A stretch of DNA of 64,000 nt from Helicobacter rappini (GCF_900198625.1 NZ_FZPK01000003.1:59477-123476), one strand, 5' to 3'; counted from the stretch's first letter, positions 9,416-19,062 are shown. Notes: generated from the letters alone by a model not told the origin. Program-made: numbers and translations.

Positions 9416-9961
9416 ATGTATGCTTTAAAAGAACGATATAAAAATGAGATTAGAGAAGAGCTTAAAAAAGCGTTAGATATTAAGAATCCTATGCTTTTAC
9501 CAAAGTTAGAGAAGATTGTGATTAGCGTAGGTGCTGGTGAGTATGCTAAAGAGGCAAAAATCATGCAAAACATTGCTGATACTATCTCTTTGATTGCAGG
9601 GCAAAAGGCAATTATCACAAAGGCAAAAAAATCTGTCGCAGGTTTTAAAATGCGTGAAGGTATGCCAATGGGTGTAAAAGTTACTTTGCGTGGCAATATG
9701 ATGTATAACTTTTTAGAAAAACTCATTGTTATTGCATTGCCAAGAGTGAAAGACTTTAGAGGGATACCTCGCAATGGCTTTGATGGTCGTGGTAATTATA
9801 GTTTTGGTTTAAACGAGCAGCTTATGTTTCCTGAAGTTGTTTATGATGATATTATGGTTACGCATGGTATGAATATTACGATTGTAACAAGCACAGATGA
9901 TGATAAAGAAGCCTTTAAGCTTTTAGAATTACTTGGTATGCCGTTTGCAAAAGGGAGATAA
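9416..9961 (+). CDS. rplE: 50S ribosomal protein L5
   Basis: 5S rRNA-binding protein of the central protuberance, which contacts P-site tRNA. 181 residues. Diagnostic runs are [40 protein letters not shown] and [27 protein letters not shown] precedes the ATG. It lies 9 bp after rplX and 3 bp before rpsN. Confidence 0.99.
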   Translation: MYALKERYKNEIREELKKALDIKNPMLLPKLEKIVISVGAGEYAKEAKIMQNIADTISLIAGQKAIITKAKKSVAGFKMREGMPMGVKVTLRGNMMYNFLEKLIVIALPRVKDFRGIPRNGFDGRGNYSFGLNEQLMFPEVVYDDIMVTHGMNITIVTSTDDDKEAFKLLELLGMPFAKGR

Positions 9962-9964
9962 TTT

Positions 9965-10150
9965 ATGGCAAAGAAATCTATGATAGCAAAAGCAAAGAGA
10001 AAAGCAAAATTTAGTGTTCGCAAATATACGCGTTGTCAAGTATGTGGCAGACCACATTCTGTGTATCGTGATTTTTCTTTGTGTCGTGTATGTTTAAGAA
10101 AAATGGGTAATGAGGGATTAATCCCCGGTTTAAGAAAAGCAAGCTGGTAA
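9965..10150 (+). CDS. rpsN: 30S ribosomal protein S14, zinc-binding type
   Basis: Short (61-residue) S14 of the zinc-binding type. The four metal ligands are visible as [11 protein letters not shown] and [10 protein letters not shown]. It binds the 16S head near S3 and S10. An AGGGAGATAATTT leader gives the SD. No second, zinc-free S14 is seen in the window. Confidence 0.98.
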   Translation: MAKKSMIAKAKRKAKFSVRKYTRCQVCGRPHSVYRDFSLCRVCLRKMGNEGLIPGLRKASW

Positions 10151-10160
10151 GGAGATAAAG

Positions 10161-10556
10161 ATGGTCAATGATATTATTGCAGATTCTCTTACGCGGATTA
10201 GAAATGCAGCAATGAGAAAGCTTGATAGCACTGAATTATATTATGCAAAAATTGTTGCAAGTATTATGGAAGTTTTTAAGCAAAGAGGTTTTATTAAAGA
10301 TTATAAAATCAATGATAAAGATGGCAAACAAAGCATTTTCGTGCAACTTGCTTATGATGATTCTGGTGTTTCTGTGATTAATGAAATCACTCGCATCAGT
10401 AAGCCCGGAAGAAGAGTATATAAAACCTCTAAGGAATTAAAAAGATTTAAAAATGGTTATGGAATCATCGTTGTTAGCACAAGCAAAGGTGTAATCGCAA
10501 ATGATGAAGCTTATAAAACAAATGTTGGAGGCGAAGCCCTCTGCAGTATTTGGTAG
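10161..10556 (+). CDS. rpsH: 30S ribosomal protein S8
   Basis: Central-domain 16S-binding protein, and in E. coli the translational repressor of the spc operon. 131 residues. It starts [16 protein letters not shown] and contains [15 protein letters not shown] and [12 protein letters not shown], ending with the conserved [17 protein letters not shown] upstream. 10 bp after rpsN; rplF follows after 8 bp. Confidence 0.98.
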   Translation: MVNDIIADSLTRIRNAAMRKLDSTELYYAKIVASIMEVFKQRGFIKDYKINDKDGKQSIFVQLAYDDSGVSVINEITRISKPGRRVYKTSKELKRFKNGYGIIVVSTSKGVIANDEAYKTNVGGEALCSIW

Positions 10557-10564
10557 GAGTAGAA

Positions 10565-11101
10565 ATGTCAAGAATTGGTAAGAAGCCTATCAGTATCCCA
10601 GATGGTATTGAAGTCAAGGTTGATAATAGTAAAATCATTTTCAAAGGCAAGAAAGAGAGCAAAGAGCTTGAGACACATGGTAGAGTTGGCATTAAATTCG
10701 AAGATAAGCAATTATCTTTTACATTGCTAGATGATATGCCGCAATCTCGTGCATTTTGGGGAACTTATCGTGCGTTAGCAAACAATATTGTTGTAGGTTT
10801 GCATGAAGGCTTTACAAAAACACTTGAGATTAATGGTGTAGGTTATAAGGCAAATGTAAACGGTAAGACTCTAGAGTTAGCGCTTGGCTTCTCTCACCCA
10901 ATTAAGTATCCTATCCCTGAAAATGTTGAAATTGGTGTTGAAAAAAATACCATTACCATTAAAGGAAGCGATAAACAGCAAATTGGACAGATTGCCGCAG
11001 AGATTAGAGAGTTTAGACCACCAGAACCATACAAAGGTAAGGGTGTGAAATACAGCGATGAAGTGATATTGCGTAAAGCAGGAAAAACTTCTAAAAAATA
11101 A
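10565..11101 (+). CDS. rplF: 50S ribosomal protein L6
   Basis: L6 binds near the sarcin-ricin loop, where translational GTPases act. The start [17 protein letters not shown] (178 residues) has TAGGAG upstream; an earlier in-frame TTG overlaps rpsH and lacks support. The second domain is seen as [18 protein letters not shown], and the C-terminus has [17 protein letters not shown]. Confidence 0.98.
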   Translation: MSRIGKKPISIPDGIEVKVDNSKIIFKGKKESKELETHGRVGIKFEDKQLSFTLLDDMPQSRAFWGTYRALANNIVVGLHEGFTKTLEINGVGYKANVNGKTLELALGFSHPIKYPIPENVEIGVEKNTITIKGSDKQQIGQIAAEIREFRPPEPYKGKGVKYSDEVILRKAGKTSKK

Positions 11102-11113
11102 TAAGGTGAGAAT

Positions 11114-11470
11114 ATGACAGCTAAAGTTTTAGAGAAAAAAAAGATTCTAAGAGAAAAATGTAAAAAGCGTATCCGTTCTCAATGCAATGGAAGTGTGACA
11201 AAGCCACGAGTAAGCGTGTTCCGTTCAAATAAACATTTTTACGCACAAGCTATTGATGATAGCAAAGGGCATACAATCGCAGCTATTGATAGCAGAGTAT
11301 TAAAAGTTGGCAATACAAAAGAAGACACAAGTAAAATGGGTGCTGAATTTGCAAAGCTTTTAAAAGCAAAAAATATTAGTGCAGTTGTGTTTGATAGAAA
11401 TGGATATTTATATCATGGTGTAGTTGCTGCATTTGCTGATGGCTTAAGAAATAATGGCATAGCTCTATAA
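11114..11470 (+). CDS. rplR: 50S ribosomal protein L18
   Basis: 5S rRNA-binding protein of the central protuberance. 118 residues. A basic N-terminal tail ([17 protein letters not shown]) is followed by [20 protein letters not shown] and the terminal [20 protein letters not shown] signature. 12 bp after rplF with AAGGTGAG as SD. Confidence 0.98.
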   Translation: MTAKVLEKKKILREKCKKRIRSQCNGSVTKPRVSVFRSNKHFYAQAIDDSKGHTIAAIDSRVLKVGNTKEDTSKMGAEFAKLLKAKNISAVVFDRNGYLYHGVVAAFADGLRNNGIAL

Positions 11471-11480
11471 GGAGAGACAA

Positions 11481-11921
11481 GTGGAAATCAATAGAGAAGA
11501 ATTTAGTGAAGTTGTGGTAAATATAGGACGCGTAACAAAAGTTGTAAAAGGTGGTAGAAGATTCCGCTTTAATGCTCTTGTTGTTGTTGGTAATCGTAAT
11601 GGCTTAGTAGGCTTTGGTTTAGGTAAAGCCAAAGAAGTCCCCGATGCGATTAAAAAAGCAATTGATGATGCGTTTAAAAATATCGTGCAAGTCAATATTA
11701 AAGGCACAACAATCGCACATGATATTGAGCATAAATACAATGCAAGCAAGATTCTATTAAAGCCTGCAGGCGAGGGAACTGGTGTTATCGCTGGTGGAAG
11801 TGCTCGTCCTGTTATAGAGCTTGCTGGTATCAAAGATATTTTGACAAAATCGCTTGGCTCTAATAACCCATACAATGTAGTGCGTGCGACTATTGATGCG
11901 CTTGTTAGAATCAAGGCGTAA
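11481..11921 (+). CDS. rpsE: 30S ribosomal protein S5
   Basis: S5 contributes to decoding fidelity and the mRNA entry helicase. 146 residues with a GTG start preceded by AAGGAGAG. The dsRNA-binding fold shows as [20 protein letters not shown] and [18 protein letters not shown]; the C-terminal half has [19 protein letters not shown]. Somewhat shorter than E. coli S5, as usual for Campylobacterota. Confidence 0.98.
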   Translation: MEINREEFSEVVVNIGRVTKVVKGGRRFRFNALVVVGNRNGLVGFGLGKAKEVPDAIKKAIDDAFKNIVQVNIKGTTIAHDIEHKYNASKILLKPAGEGTGVIAGGSARPVIELAGIKDILTKSLGSNNPYNVVRATIDALVRIKA

Positions 11922-11930
11922 GGAGAAAGT

Positions 11931-12329
11931 ATGTTAGAAAAAATTAAACCCGCTGAAAATAGCACAAAAGACATTAAAAGAGTAGGGCGAGGGCAGGGTT
12001 CTGGCATGGGTAAAACTTCTACTCGTGGTGGTAAAGGGCAAACTGCAAGAACAGGTTATAAAGCAAAAAGAGGCTTTGAGGGCGGACAGCAACCATTACA
12101 AAGAAGATTGCCAAAAGTTGGTTTTAACTCACATGTGGAAAAGCCTTTTGTTATTAATGTTGAAAAACAAAAAAAAGTTGCAACACTAGATTCTATTAGC
12201 CTTGAGACTTTACGCTCGATCTACACAATCCCAAAATATGTTACAAAAGTAAAGCTTATTGGGGCAAGTGCAAAGAATCTAAAATCTAAAATCAGCGATG
12301 AAAGTGTTGTAGTAACTGGACAAGCTTAA
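11931..12329 (+). CDS. rplO: 50S ribosomal protein L15
   Basis: Late-assembly 50S protein. 132 residues. The Gly/Arg-rich N-terminal arm is clear ([20 protein letters not shown], then [20 protein letters not shown]). SD AAGGAG before the ATG. The stop overlaps the secY start by one base, the conserved rplO-secY arrangement. Confidence 0.98.
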   Translation: MLEKIKPAENSTKDIKRVGRGQGSGMGKTSTRGGKGQTARTGYKAKRGFEGGQQPLQRRLPKVGFNSHVEKPFVINVEKQKKVATLDSISLETLRSIYTIPKYVTKVKLIGASAKNLKSKISDESVVVTGQA

Positions 12330-13618
12330 TGAATAAAAGTATTCTCAATAAAATTCTTATTACTCTAGCATTCTTATTTGCTTATAGAATGCTATCTTAT
12401 GTTCCTGTTCCCGGCGTTGATGCTGAAGTGTTAAAACGCATTTTTGATAGCAATGCAAGCAATGCGCTTGGACTTTTTAATATGTTTAGCGGTAATGCGT
12501 TGGAACGCGTTAGTATTATCTCTCTTGGTATCATGCCTTATATCACCGCATCAATTATCATGGAGCTTTTATCAGCGACTTTTGCAAATATCGGCAAGAT
12601 GAAAAAAGAGAGAGATGGTATGCAGCAGTATATGCAGATTATCCGCTATCTTACGATATTTATTACAATCGTGCAGGCAATCAGTGTATCCTATGGTCTG
12701 CAAAGTATTGATGGTGGTAGTGCTATTATGTTGCATAATATGACTTTATTTGTGTCTATTGCGGTCGTTTCTATGCTTGCTGGGACAATGCTTCTCATGT
12801 GGATAGGAGAGCAGATTACACAAAGAGGCGTGGGTAATGGTATAAGCCTTATTATTTTTGCTGGGATTGTATCTGGGATTCCGGGTGCGATTGGTGCGGA
12901 GTTTAGTGCGGTAAGTGAGAATGAAAAAAGCATATTCCAACTATTACTTGTATTGGCGGTTATCCTTATTACCGTGTTTGTTATTATTTATGTTGAGCTT
13001 GGTGAAAGAAGAGTGCCTATATCTTATGCGCGTAAGGTCATCATGCAAAATCAGCATAAGCGGATTATGAACTACATTCCTATTAAGATAAATTTAAGCG
13101 GTGTTATTCCACCAATTTTTGCTTCAGCCTTGCTTGTCTTTCCATCGACTATATTGCAACAATTTGCAGGAAAACAGGTTGCAGAAAATCAAGCAAATAG
13201 TGACTCGTGGCTTGTTATAATTGCAGATTACATAAGCCCATCATCGTATTTTTATAATATCCTTATGTTTATCTTTATTATCTTTTTTGCGTATTTTTAC
13301 TCTTCAATCGTATTTAACGCAAAAGATATAGCAGATAATCTCAAGCGACAAAATGGCTATATACCCGGCCTAAGACCCGGAGAGAATACCGCAAGTTATC
13401 TCAATAAGGTAGCAGGGCATTTAACATTCTGGGGTGCTTTATATCTTGCGATTATTTCTACTATTCCGTGGATTCTATTAAAAGGTATAGGGGTGCATTT
13501 TGTGTTTGGTGGGACTTCTGTATTGATTGTAGTTCAAGTTGCTATTGATACAATGAGAAAGATTGAGGCACAGCTCTATACAAGCAAGTATCAAACATTA
13601 AGTGCGGTGGGAATCTAA
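12329..13618 (+). CDS. secY: Protein translocase subunit SecY
   Basis: Channel subunit of the SecYEG translocon in the inner membrane. 429 residues with ten predicted TM helices. Conserved stretches include FNMFSGNALERVSIISLGIM, ITQRGVGNGISLIIFAGIV, the cytosolic loop GERRVPISYARKV and the C-terminal GIHF-type loop, here GIGVHFVFGGTSVLIVVQVA. It starts on the last base of rplO. The partner secE lies 3.4 kb downstream at 17038. Confidence 0.99.
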   Translation: MNKSILNKILITLAFLFAYRMLSYVPVPGVDAEVLKRIFDSNASNALGLFNMFSGNALERVSIISLGIMPYITASIIMELLSATFANIGKMKKERDGMQQYMQIIRYLTIFITIVQAISVSYGLQSIDGGSAIMLHNMTLFVSIAVVSMLAGTMLLMWIGEQITQRGVGNGISLIIFAGIVSGIPGAIGAEFSAVSENEKSIFQLLLVLAVILITVFVIIYVELGERRVPISYARKVIMQNQHKRIMNYIPIKINLSGVIPPIFASALLVFPSTILQQFAGKQVAENQANSDSWLVIIADYISPSSYFYNILMFIFIIFFAYFYSSIVFNAKDIADNLKRQNGYIPGLRPGENTASYLNKVAGHLTFWGALYLAIISTIPWILLKGIGVHFVFGGTSVLIVVQVAIDTMRKIEAQLYTSKYQTLSAVGI

Positions 13619-13625
13619 GCTTACT

Positions 13626-14384
13626 ATGAGTATTGCGACAAGAAATAAAAATGAGTTAGCATTACTAGCACAAGCAAACAAAGTGGTTGCCCTAACGCTT
13701 GATTATGCTAAAACGATAGTAAGTGAGGGGATTAGTCTTTTAGAGCTTGACAAGGCTATTGAAGATAAGATTCTGTCATTAGAATCATTGCCAAGCTTTA
13801 AAGGATTATATGGCTTTCCTAATGCAGCATGTATATCTGTGAATCAAGTGATTATACATGGCATTCCAACCGATTATCGTTTAAGACAGGGCGATATAGT
13901 TGGCATTGATATTGGCACGAAATATAAAAATTATTATGGCGATGGAGCAATTACTATTGGTGTAGGCAAGGTAAGCGATAAGGATACAAAGCTTATGGAG
14001 TGTTCCTTACACACACTTTATAATACAATAGATTCCATAAAAGCTGGTATGCGATTTAAAGAGATTAGTGCCATTTTACAGGAAAATATCGAGGGTATGG
14101 GCTTTGTGCCTTTACTTGGATTCTGCGGACATGGCATAGGCACAAAGCCACATGAAGAGCCAAGTATCCCAAACTATTTAGAAGATGGTGTCAAAATGGG
14201 CGGTCCTAAGGTAAAAAATGGCATGGTATTCTGCCTTGAGCCTATGGTATGTCAAAAAAATGGCGAACCCGTCATTTTAGATGATAAATGGTCTGTTGTA
14301 AGCAAAGATGGCTTAAACACTTCTCATCATGAGCACACAATCGCAATCATTGATGGAAAGGCAAGAATTTTAACGGAGTTATAA
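13626..14384 (+). CDS. map: Methionine aminopeptidase, type I
   Basis: Removes the initiator Met from nascent proteins; dinuclear metal enzyme. With start MSIATRNKNEL it has 252 residues; an in-frame GTG upstream overlaps secY and lacks an SD. Metal ligands are visible in VGIDIGTKYKNYYGDGAI (two Asp), CGHGIGTKPHEEP (His), FCLEPMV (Glu) and HHEHTIAI (Glu). The substrate His is in VIIHGIPTDY. secY-map-infA is a common bacterial order; the stop abuts the infA ATG. Confidence 0.97.
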   Translation: MSIATRNKNELALLAQANKVVALTLDYAKTIVSEGISLLELDKAIEDKILSLESLPSFKGLYGFPNAACISVNQVIIHGIPTDYRLRQGDIVGIDIGTKYKNYYGDGAITIGVGKVSDKDTKLMECSLHTLYNTIDSIKAGMRFKEISAILQENIEGMGFVPLLGFCGHGIGTKPHEEPSIPNYLEDGVKMGGPKVKNGMVFCLEPMVCQKNGEPVILDDKWSVVSKDGLNTSHHEHTIAIIDGKARILTEL

Positions 14385-14609
14385 ATGGCAAAAGATGATG
14401 TAATTAAAGTAGATGGTAAAGTAATCGAGGCATTGCCTAGCACGACATTTAGAGTAGAGTTAGAAAATAAACACATAGTGCTTTGTCATATTTCTGGCAA
14501 AATGCGTATGCACAATATTAAGATTCTACCCGGCGATAATGTGCAAATAGAATTAACACCATATAGCCTTGATAAAGGTCGCATTGTTTTGCGTTATCCG
14601 CGTGATTAG
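14385..14609 (+). CDS. infA: Translation initiation factor IF-1
   Basis: S1-like OB-fold protein that occupies the 30S A site during initiation. 74 residues. Typical runs are [39 protein letters not shown] and the terminal [16 protein letters not shown] lies at the end of map. It is the last gene of the superoperon here: a ~240-bp gap and a tRNA cluster follow instead of rpmJ-rpsM-rpsK-rpsD-rpoA-rplQ. Confidence 0.98.
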   Translation: MAKDDVIKVDGKVIEALPSTTFRVELENKHIVLCHISGKMRMHNIKILPGDNVQIELTPYSLDKGRIVLRYPRD

Positions 14610-14760
14610 TTGCAGAATCATTGTGTCATAAGCTATGATGAAACATATTGTTATATATTCAAATTCAGTAGAGTTTGATTTTGACACATGAATGTGCGAG
14701 TTATTTGACATGTGTAATCACTTTGTTTTTAATAAAATTGGAAAAATATTCTTTTAAGTA

Positions 14761-14789
14761 TTGACAAGATTAAAAAATTAAGGTATAGT
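14761..14789 (+). promoter_or_regulatory. Promoter of the tRNA-tuf-secE-nusG gene block
   Basis: A perfect -35 TTGACA (14761-14766), a 17-nt spacer and -10 TATAGT (14784-14789). The start would be ~14796, ~57 nt before the first tRNA. It is one of the few near-consensus -35 boxes in the window, in keeping with a stable-RNA/translation promoter. Confidence 0.75.
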
Positions 14790-14852
14790 TCAATCTTTAT
14801 TTTTCATTTCTATTAGCGTTCAACTGAACGATCGATGTTTCTGTTATGTTTT

Positions 14853-14928
14853 GCTGGTTTAGCTCAGTTGGTAGAGCAGCTGCCTTGTAAGCAGCAGGCC
14901 GGGGGTTCGAGTCCCTTAACCAGCTCCA
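14853..14928 (+). tRNA. tRNA-Thr(UGU)
   Basis: 76 nt including an encoded CCA. Acceptor GCTGGTT pairs with AACCAGC; D-arm GCTCAGTTGGTAGAGC; anticodon TGT in the loop between CTGCC and GGCAG-type arms (GCTGCCTTGTAAGCAGC); T-arm GGGGGTTCGAGTCCCTT. First of four tRNAs before tuf. Confidence 0.96.
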
Positions 14929-15015
14929 TTTTTTAATCAAACTCTAATATTTTTAAGTTTAGTTATTTTGACTTTAAATAAAACATCAGTGTTTGACCAG
15001 TTTTTTAGCATTTGT

Positions 15016-15100
<85 letters not shown>

Positions 15101-15113
15101 TTGTTTTTTGTTT

Positions 15114-15190
15114 GCGGGAATAGCTCAGTTGGCTAGAGCATCAGCCTTCCAAGCTGAGGGTCGCGGGTTCGAGCCCCGTTTCCCGCTCCA
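15114..15190 (+). tRNA. tRNA-Gly(UCC)
   Basis: 77 nt with encoded CCA. Acceptor GCGGGAA/TTCCCGC; anticodon TCC in CAGCCTTCCAAGCTG; T-arm CGGGTTCGAGCCCCG. It begins 14 nt after tRNA-Tyr. Confidence 0.96.
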
Positions 15191-15331
15191 TTTATGTGAA
15201 TAGATTATTTCGATTTATTAACGACTGGGAGCTGAAAACTTAGTTATTTTAGGATTTTTTCTAAACGCTTTTGTTTCCTGCTAGTTCTCGTTTTAAATCT
15301 ATTATGTAATTATTTATAGTTTTTTATTTTT

Positions 15332-15406
15332 GCCCATATAGCTCAGTGGCAGAGCACTTCCTTGGTAAGGAAGAGGTCGGCGGTTCAATCCCGCTTATGG
15401 GCTCCA
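15332..15406 (+). tRNA. tRNA-Thr(GGU)
   Basis: 75 nt with encoded CCA. Acceptor GCCCATA/TATGGGC; anticodon GGT in TTCCTTGGTAAGGAA; T-arm GCGGTTCAATCCCGC. It lies 63 bp before tuf and probably shares its transcript. Confidence 0.96.
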
Positions 15407-15469
15407 GTTTTTCGTTGGTTTTGAATTTTTATTCAATAGTCGTGTTTAATTTTATTTTAGGAGATAGCT

Positions 15470-16669
15470 ATGGCTAAAGAGAAATTTAACAGAAGTAAGC
15501 CGCATGTGAATGTGGGAACTATTGGGCATGTCGATCATGGTAAAACAACTTTGAGTGCTGCAATCTCTGCTGTATTGGCAACTAAAGGTCTTGCAGAGCT
15601 TAAAGATTATGACAATATTGACAACGCACCAGAAGAGAAGGAAAGAGGTATTACAATCGCTACTTCTCATATTGAGTATGAGACAGAAAACAGACACTAT
15701 GCGCATGTGGATTGCCCCGGACACGCGGACTATGTAAAAAACATGATTACAGGTGCTGCACAAATGGATGGTGCGATTTTGGTTGTATCTGCATCTGATG
15801 GTCCTATGCCACAGACAAGAGAGCATATTCTACTTTCAAGACAAGTAGGTGTTCCATATATTGTTGTATTTTTGAATAAGCAAGATATGCTTGATGACCC
15901 TGAATTACTTGAGTTAGTAGAAATGGAAGTAAGGGATTTATTAAATGAGTATGAATTCCCGGGTGATGATACACCTATCGTTGGTGGGTCTGCACTAAAA
16001 GCACTTGAAGAGGCAAAAGCTGGAACGGTTGGTGAATGGGGACAAAAGATTCTAGATCTTATGGCTGCTGTTGATAGCTACATTCCTACACCAAAAAGAG
16101 ATGTTGATAAAACTTTCCTTATGCCTGTTGAAGATGTGTTCTCTATCGCTGGTCGTGGAACGGTTGTTACAGGTAGAATTGAAAGAGGCGTTGTAAAAGT
16201 AGGTGATGAAGTTGAAATCGTGGGAATCCGTGATACACAGAAAACTACTGTTACAGGTGTTGAAATGTTCCGTAAAGAAATGGATCAAGGTGAGGCTGGC
16301 GATAATGTCGGTGTGCTTTTGCGTGGAACTAAGAAAGAGGAGGTAGAAAGAGGTATGGTGCTTTGTAAGCCCGGCTCAATCACTCCACATAAAAAGTTTG
16401 AAGCTGAGATCTATGTTCTTACAAAAGATGAAGGCGGAAGACATACACCATTCCATAACAACTATCGTCCGCAATTCTATGTGCGAACAACAGATGTTAC
16501 AGGTGCGATTATTTTACCAGAAGGCACTGAACTTGTAATGCCGGGTGATAATGTTAAAATCACTGTTGAATTATTGAATCCTATTGCATTAGAGCTTGGG
16601 ACAAGATTTGCTATCCGCGAGGGTGGTAGAACAGTTGGTGCTGGTGCTGTAACAAAAATCATTGAATAG
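15470..16669 (+). CDS. tuf: Elongation factor Tu
   Basis: GTPase that delivers aminoacyl-tRNA to the ribosome. 399 residues. G1 is GHVDHGKTT (residues 19-27), G3 is [15 protein letters not shown] and G4 is LNKQD; domains 2 and 3 follow with [13 protein letters not shown] and the C-terminal [24 protein letters not shown] precedes the ATG. Only one tuf copy is in the window. rpmG follows after 8 bp. Confidence 0.99.
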   Translation: MAKEKFNRSKPHVNVGTIGHVDHGKTTLSAAISAVLATKGLAELKDYDNIDNAPEEKERGITIATSHIEYETENRHYAHVDCPGHADYVKNMITGAAQMDGAILVVSASDGPMPQTREHILLSRQVGVPYIVVFLNKQDMLDDPELLELVEMEVRDLLNEYEFPGDDTPIVGGSALKALEEAKAGTVGEWGQKILDLMAAVDSYIPTPKRDVDKTFLMPVEDVFSIAGRGTVVTGRIERGVVKVGDEVEIVGIRDTQKTTVTGVEMFRKEMDQGEAGDNVGVLLRGTKKEEVERGMVLCKPGSITPHKKFEAEIYVLTKDEGGRHTPFHNNYRPQFYVRTTDVTGAIILPEGTELVMPGDNVKITVELLNPIALELGTRFAIREGGRTVGAGAVTKIIE

Positions 16670-16677
16670 GAAAAGTT

Positions 16678-16851
16678 ATGGCAAAGGGTAATTTGGTTAA
16701 AGTTGGATTGAAGTGTTCTGAGTGTGGTGATATTAATTATAGCACTACAAAGAATGCAAAAACAAATACAGAAAAACTGGAGCTTAAAAAGTTCTGCCCA
16801 AGATTAAATAAACATACAATACATAAAGAAGTAAAGCTTAAAACAAGCTGA
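16678..16851 (+). CDS. rpmG: 50S ribosomal protein L33
   Basis: Small 50S protein near the E site, 57 residues. It has the N-terminal zinc-knuckle pair as KCSEC, but the second knuckle is FCPRLNK, with only one of the usual two Cys, so zinc binding may be partial or lost. [19 protein letters not shown] is the family C-terminus. SD AGGAAAAGTT before the ATG. It lies between tuf and tRNA-Trp, the conserved Helicobacter order. Confidence 0.95.
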   Translation: MAKGNLVKVGLKCSECGDINYSTTKNAKTNTEKLELKKFCPRLNKHTIHKEVKLKTS

Positions 16852-16932
16852 TTTTATTCTACAAAATTGTATGTTGTGTCTCACATTCTGTGAGGCATAG
16901 GGATCGTTTGAATTTCTAGTGTTTGTTTGGGA

Positions 16933-17009
16933 AGGTCAGTAGCTCCAATGGTTAGAGCATCGGTCTCCAAAACCGAGTGTTGAGGGTTCGAGTCCTTCCT
17001 GGCCTGCCA
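16933..17009 (+). tRNA. tRNA-Trp(CCA)
   Basis: 77 nt with encoded CCA. Acceptor AGGTCAG/CTGGCCT with one G-U pair; anticodon CCA in CGGTCTCCAAAACCG; T-arm GAGGGTTCGAGTCCTTC. An 8-bp hairpin at 16878-16896 precedes it and may help to separate the rpmG mRNA from the tRNA. Confidence 0.96.
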
Positions 17010-17037
17010 TTTATGAATGAGTACCAAGGTTTTTATA

Positions 17038-17217
17038 GTGAAGATAAAGAAATATTATAAAGAATCTAAAGATGAGTTGGGAAAAGTTATCTTTCCAACA
17101 AAAGAGCAAGTGCGGACTGCATTTGTTTCTGTGATTATTGTTGTTTCTGTAATTGCCTTGTTTTTGGCAGTTATCGATGTCTTTTTCCATTATACGATTT
17201 CGCGTATAGTATCTTAG
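17038..17217 (+). CDS. secE: Preprotein translocase subunit SecE
   Basis: Single-TM clamp of the SecYEG channel. The GTG start at 17038 (MKIKKYYKESKDELGKV) has AAGG 8 nt upstream and gives 59 residues, usual for Helicobacter. An in-frame ATG 21 nt earlier lies only 7 nt past the tRNA-Trp CCA end and has no SD, so it would be left leaderless after tRNA processing. The conserved VIFPTKEQVRTAF amphipathic segment precedes the TM (VIIVVSVIALFLAVIDVFF). Confidence 0.93.
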   Translation: MKIKKYYKESKDELGKVIFPTKEQVRTAFVSVIIVVSVIALFLAVIDVFFHYTISRIVS

Positions 17218-17245
17218 GAATTGTTGGTAAATTAAGGAATAGCTA

Positions 17246-17776
17246 ATGGAATTTCAATGGTATGCAATACAAACATATTCGGGAAGTGAGCAATCTGTAA
17301 AGAAAGCTATAGAGAATCTTATTGAGCAGAATAATGCTTCCCATCGTTTGAAAAACATAGTTGTTCCTACTGAAGATGTTTTTGAAATCAAAGATAAGAA
17401 GAAAAAGACGGTGCAAAGAAGTATCTATCCGGGATATGTGTTTGTATATATTAGCTTGGATACGGAGCTTTGGCATATGATTCAGTCATTACCAAGAGTT
17501 GGTAGATTCATTGGAGAGAGCAAAAAGCCCACGCCTTTAAGTGAAGCAGATATTCAAAATATTTTAGATAAGATTGAGAATAGACCTGCACCTCGCCCTA
17601 AAGTTTCATTTGCTACCGGCGAGTCTGTCTTAATCACAGATGGACCTTTTGCTAACTTCACTGGTGTCGTTGAGAGTTATGATATAAAAACTAAGAAATT
17701 AAAGCTTAATGTTTCTATTTTTGGTCGTAATACTCTCACAGAGATTAATGATGTGCAAGTTGAAAAAATTCTTTAA
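17246..17776 (+). CDS. nusG: Transcription termination/antitermination factor NusG
   Basis: Binds RNA polymerase and couples it to Rho, the ribosome or the NusB/S10/boxA complex. 176 residues. The NGN domain starts QWYAIQTYSGSEQSVKKAIE and includes YPGYVFVYI and VGRFIG; the C-terminal KOW domain shows as FATGESVLITDGPFANFTGV. SD TAAGGAA upstream. secE-nusG-rplK is the standard order. Confidence 0.98.
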   Translation: MEFQWYAIQTYSGSEQSVKKAIENLIEQNNASHRLKNIVVPTEDVFEIKDKKKKTVQRSIYPGYVFVYISLDTELWHMIQSLPRVGRFIGESKKPTPLSEADIQNILDKIENRPAPRPKVSFATGESVLITDGPFANFTGVVESYDIKTKKLKLNVSIFGRNTLTEINDVQVEKIL

Positions 17777-17799
17777 CATTTTTTAAATAAGGATAGACA

Positions 17800-18225
17800 A
17801 TGGCAAAAAAGATTGTTGGCGAATTAAAATTGCAGATTCCAGCTGGCAAAGCAAATCCATCTCCTCCAGTGGGTCCAGCTCTTGGACAAAGGGGCGTTAA
17901 TATTATGGAATTTTGTAAAGCTTTTAATGAGAAAACAAAGGATATGGGTAATTTTAATATCCCCGTTATCATCACGGTGTATCAAGATAAAAGCTTTACA
18001 TTTGTTACTAAAAAGCCACCTGTAACAGATTTGATTAAGAATGTTGCTAAATTGACAAAGGGTTCTGATAATCCTTTGAAAAATAAAATTGGTAAGCTTA
18101 CACAATCTCAACTTGAAGAGATTGCAAAAACAAAAATGGAAGATTTAAATACGACTGACATTGAAGAGGCAAAAAAGATAGTTGCGGGTAGTGCTAGAAG
18201 CATGGGCGTTGAAATAGTAGATTAA
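17800..18225 (+). CDS. rplK: 50S ribosomal protein L11
   Basis: Base of the GTPase-associated stalk; also needed for RelA/Spo activation. 141 residues. The N-terminal [20 protein letters not shown] and [13 protein letters not shown] are diagnostic, and the C-terminal rRNA-binding domain ends [17 protein letters not shown] upstream. rplA follows after 16 bp. Confidence 0.99.
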   Translation: MAKKIVGELKLQIPAGKANPSPPVGPALGQRGVNIMEFCKAFNEKTKDMGNFNIPVIITVYQDKSFTFVTKKPPVTDLIKNVAKLTKGSDNPLKNKIGKLTQSQLEEIAKTKMEDLNTTDIEEAKKIVAGSARSMGVEIVD

Positions 18226-18241
18226 TTTTTGGAGAATCATA

Positions 18242-18946
18242 ATGAAGAAAAAAATGTCAAAAAGATTACAAGCTTTATCTCAAAAAATTGATTGTGATAA
18301 AACTTACGATATGGAATCTGCGATAAATGCGGTAAAATCCCTTGCTTCTGCAAAATTCGATGAAACTGTGGAGGTTGCATTGCGACTTGGTGTTGATCCG
18401 CGTCATGCCGATCAAATGATCCGCGGTGCAGTTGTATTGCCACATGGCACGGGCAAAAAGGTAAGAGTTGCAGTGTTTGCAAAGGATTTAAAAGCTGATG
18501 AGGCACGAAAAGCTGGTGCTGATGTGGTTGGCGATGAAGATTTGGCAGAACAGATTAAGGGCGGAAATATAGATTTTGATATGGTGATTGCCACACCTGA
18601 TATGATGCCACTTGTTGGTAAAGTTGGTAGAATATTGGGACCAAAAGGTATCATGCCAAATCCAAAGACAGGCACGGTTACTGCTGATGTAGCAAAAGCT
18701 GTTGCAAATGCAAAAAGCGGACAAGTAAATTTCCGTGTTGATAAAAAAGGAAACATTCATAGCCCCATTGGTAAGGCAAGTTTTGATAATAATAAGTTGC
18801 TTGATAATTTAGTTGAGTTTGTAAAAACTATCAATAGGTTAAAGCCAAGCACTGCGAAAGGCAAATATATTAAGTCAAGTAACCTTTCTCTGACGATGAG
18901 TCCATCAGTTAAAGTGGATTCACAAGAACTTATGGATGTAAAATAG
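18242..18946 (+). CDS. rplA: 50S ribosomal protein L1
   Basis: L1 stalk protein controlling E-site tRNA release. 234 residues. Strong family runs: [39 protein letters not shown] and [33 protein letters not shown] supplies the SD. In many bacteria L1 represses rplKA translation; no L1 site was checked here. Confidence 0.99.
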   Translation: MKKKMSKRLQALSQKIDCDKTYDMESAINAVKSLASAKFDETVEVALRLGVDPRHADQMIRGAVVLPHGTGKKVRVAVFAKDLKADEARKAGADVVGDEDLAEQIKGGNIDFDMVIATPDMMPLVGKVGRILGPKGIMPNPKTGTVTADVAKAVANAKSGQVNFRVDKKGNIHSPIGKASFDNNKLLDNLVEFVKTINRLKPSTAKGKYIKSSNLSLTMSPSVKVDSQELMDVK

Positions 18947-18958
18947 CAGGGAAGTAAA

Positions 18959-18980
18959 ATAAAGATTCTAGAATCTTTTT
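18959..18980 (+). terminator. Weak AT-rich hairpin with T tail after rplA
   Basis: An AAAGATT/AATCTTT stem around a CTAG loop is followed by five Ts. The stem is only A/T-rich, so it is more likely a partial attenuator or processing site between rplKA and rplJL than a full stop. Confidence 0.3.
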
Positions 18981-18990
18981 ATCTTTATCT

Positions 18991-19062
18991 TGGGCTAGAG
19001 ACTACTGGGGCGTGAAGCTTAAAAATTACCCCGTATAAGTTTGAAGGCTGAAAGGAGGAAGC
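18991..19062 (+). promoter_or_regulatory. Candidate L10-type leader in front of rplJ
   Basis: The 117-bp rplA-rplJ gap holds a structured segment with a GGGG (19007-19010)/CCCC (19029-19032) stem followed by the rplJ SD (AAAGGAGG). Position and layout resemble the L10(L12)4-binding leader that autoregulates rplJL in other bacteria. Inferred from position and pairing; a covariance-model search was not run. Confidence 0.4.

Noticed and set aside
9145..9774. 209-codon minus-strand ORF over rplX-rplE
   Set aside because: Shadow of two certain ribosomal protein genes; no SD or family match.
17017..17037. ATG start for SecE at 17017
   Set aside because: It would start 7 nt after the tRNA-Trp CCA end with no SD; the GTG at 17038 has AAGG at 8 nt and gives the usual length.
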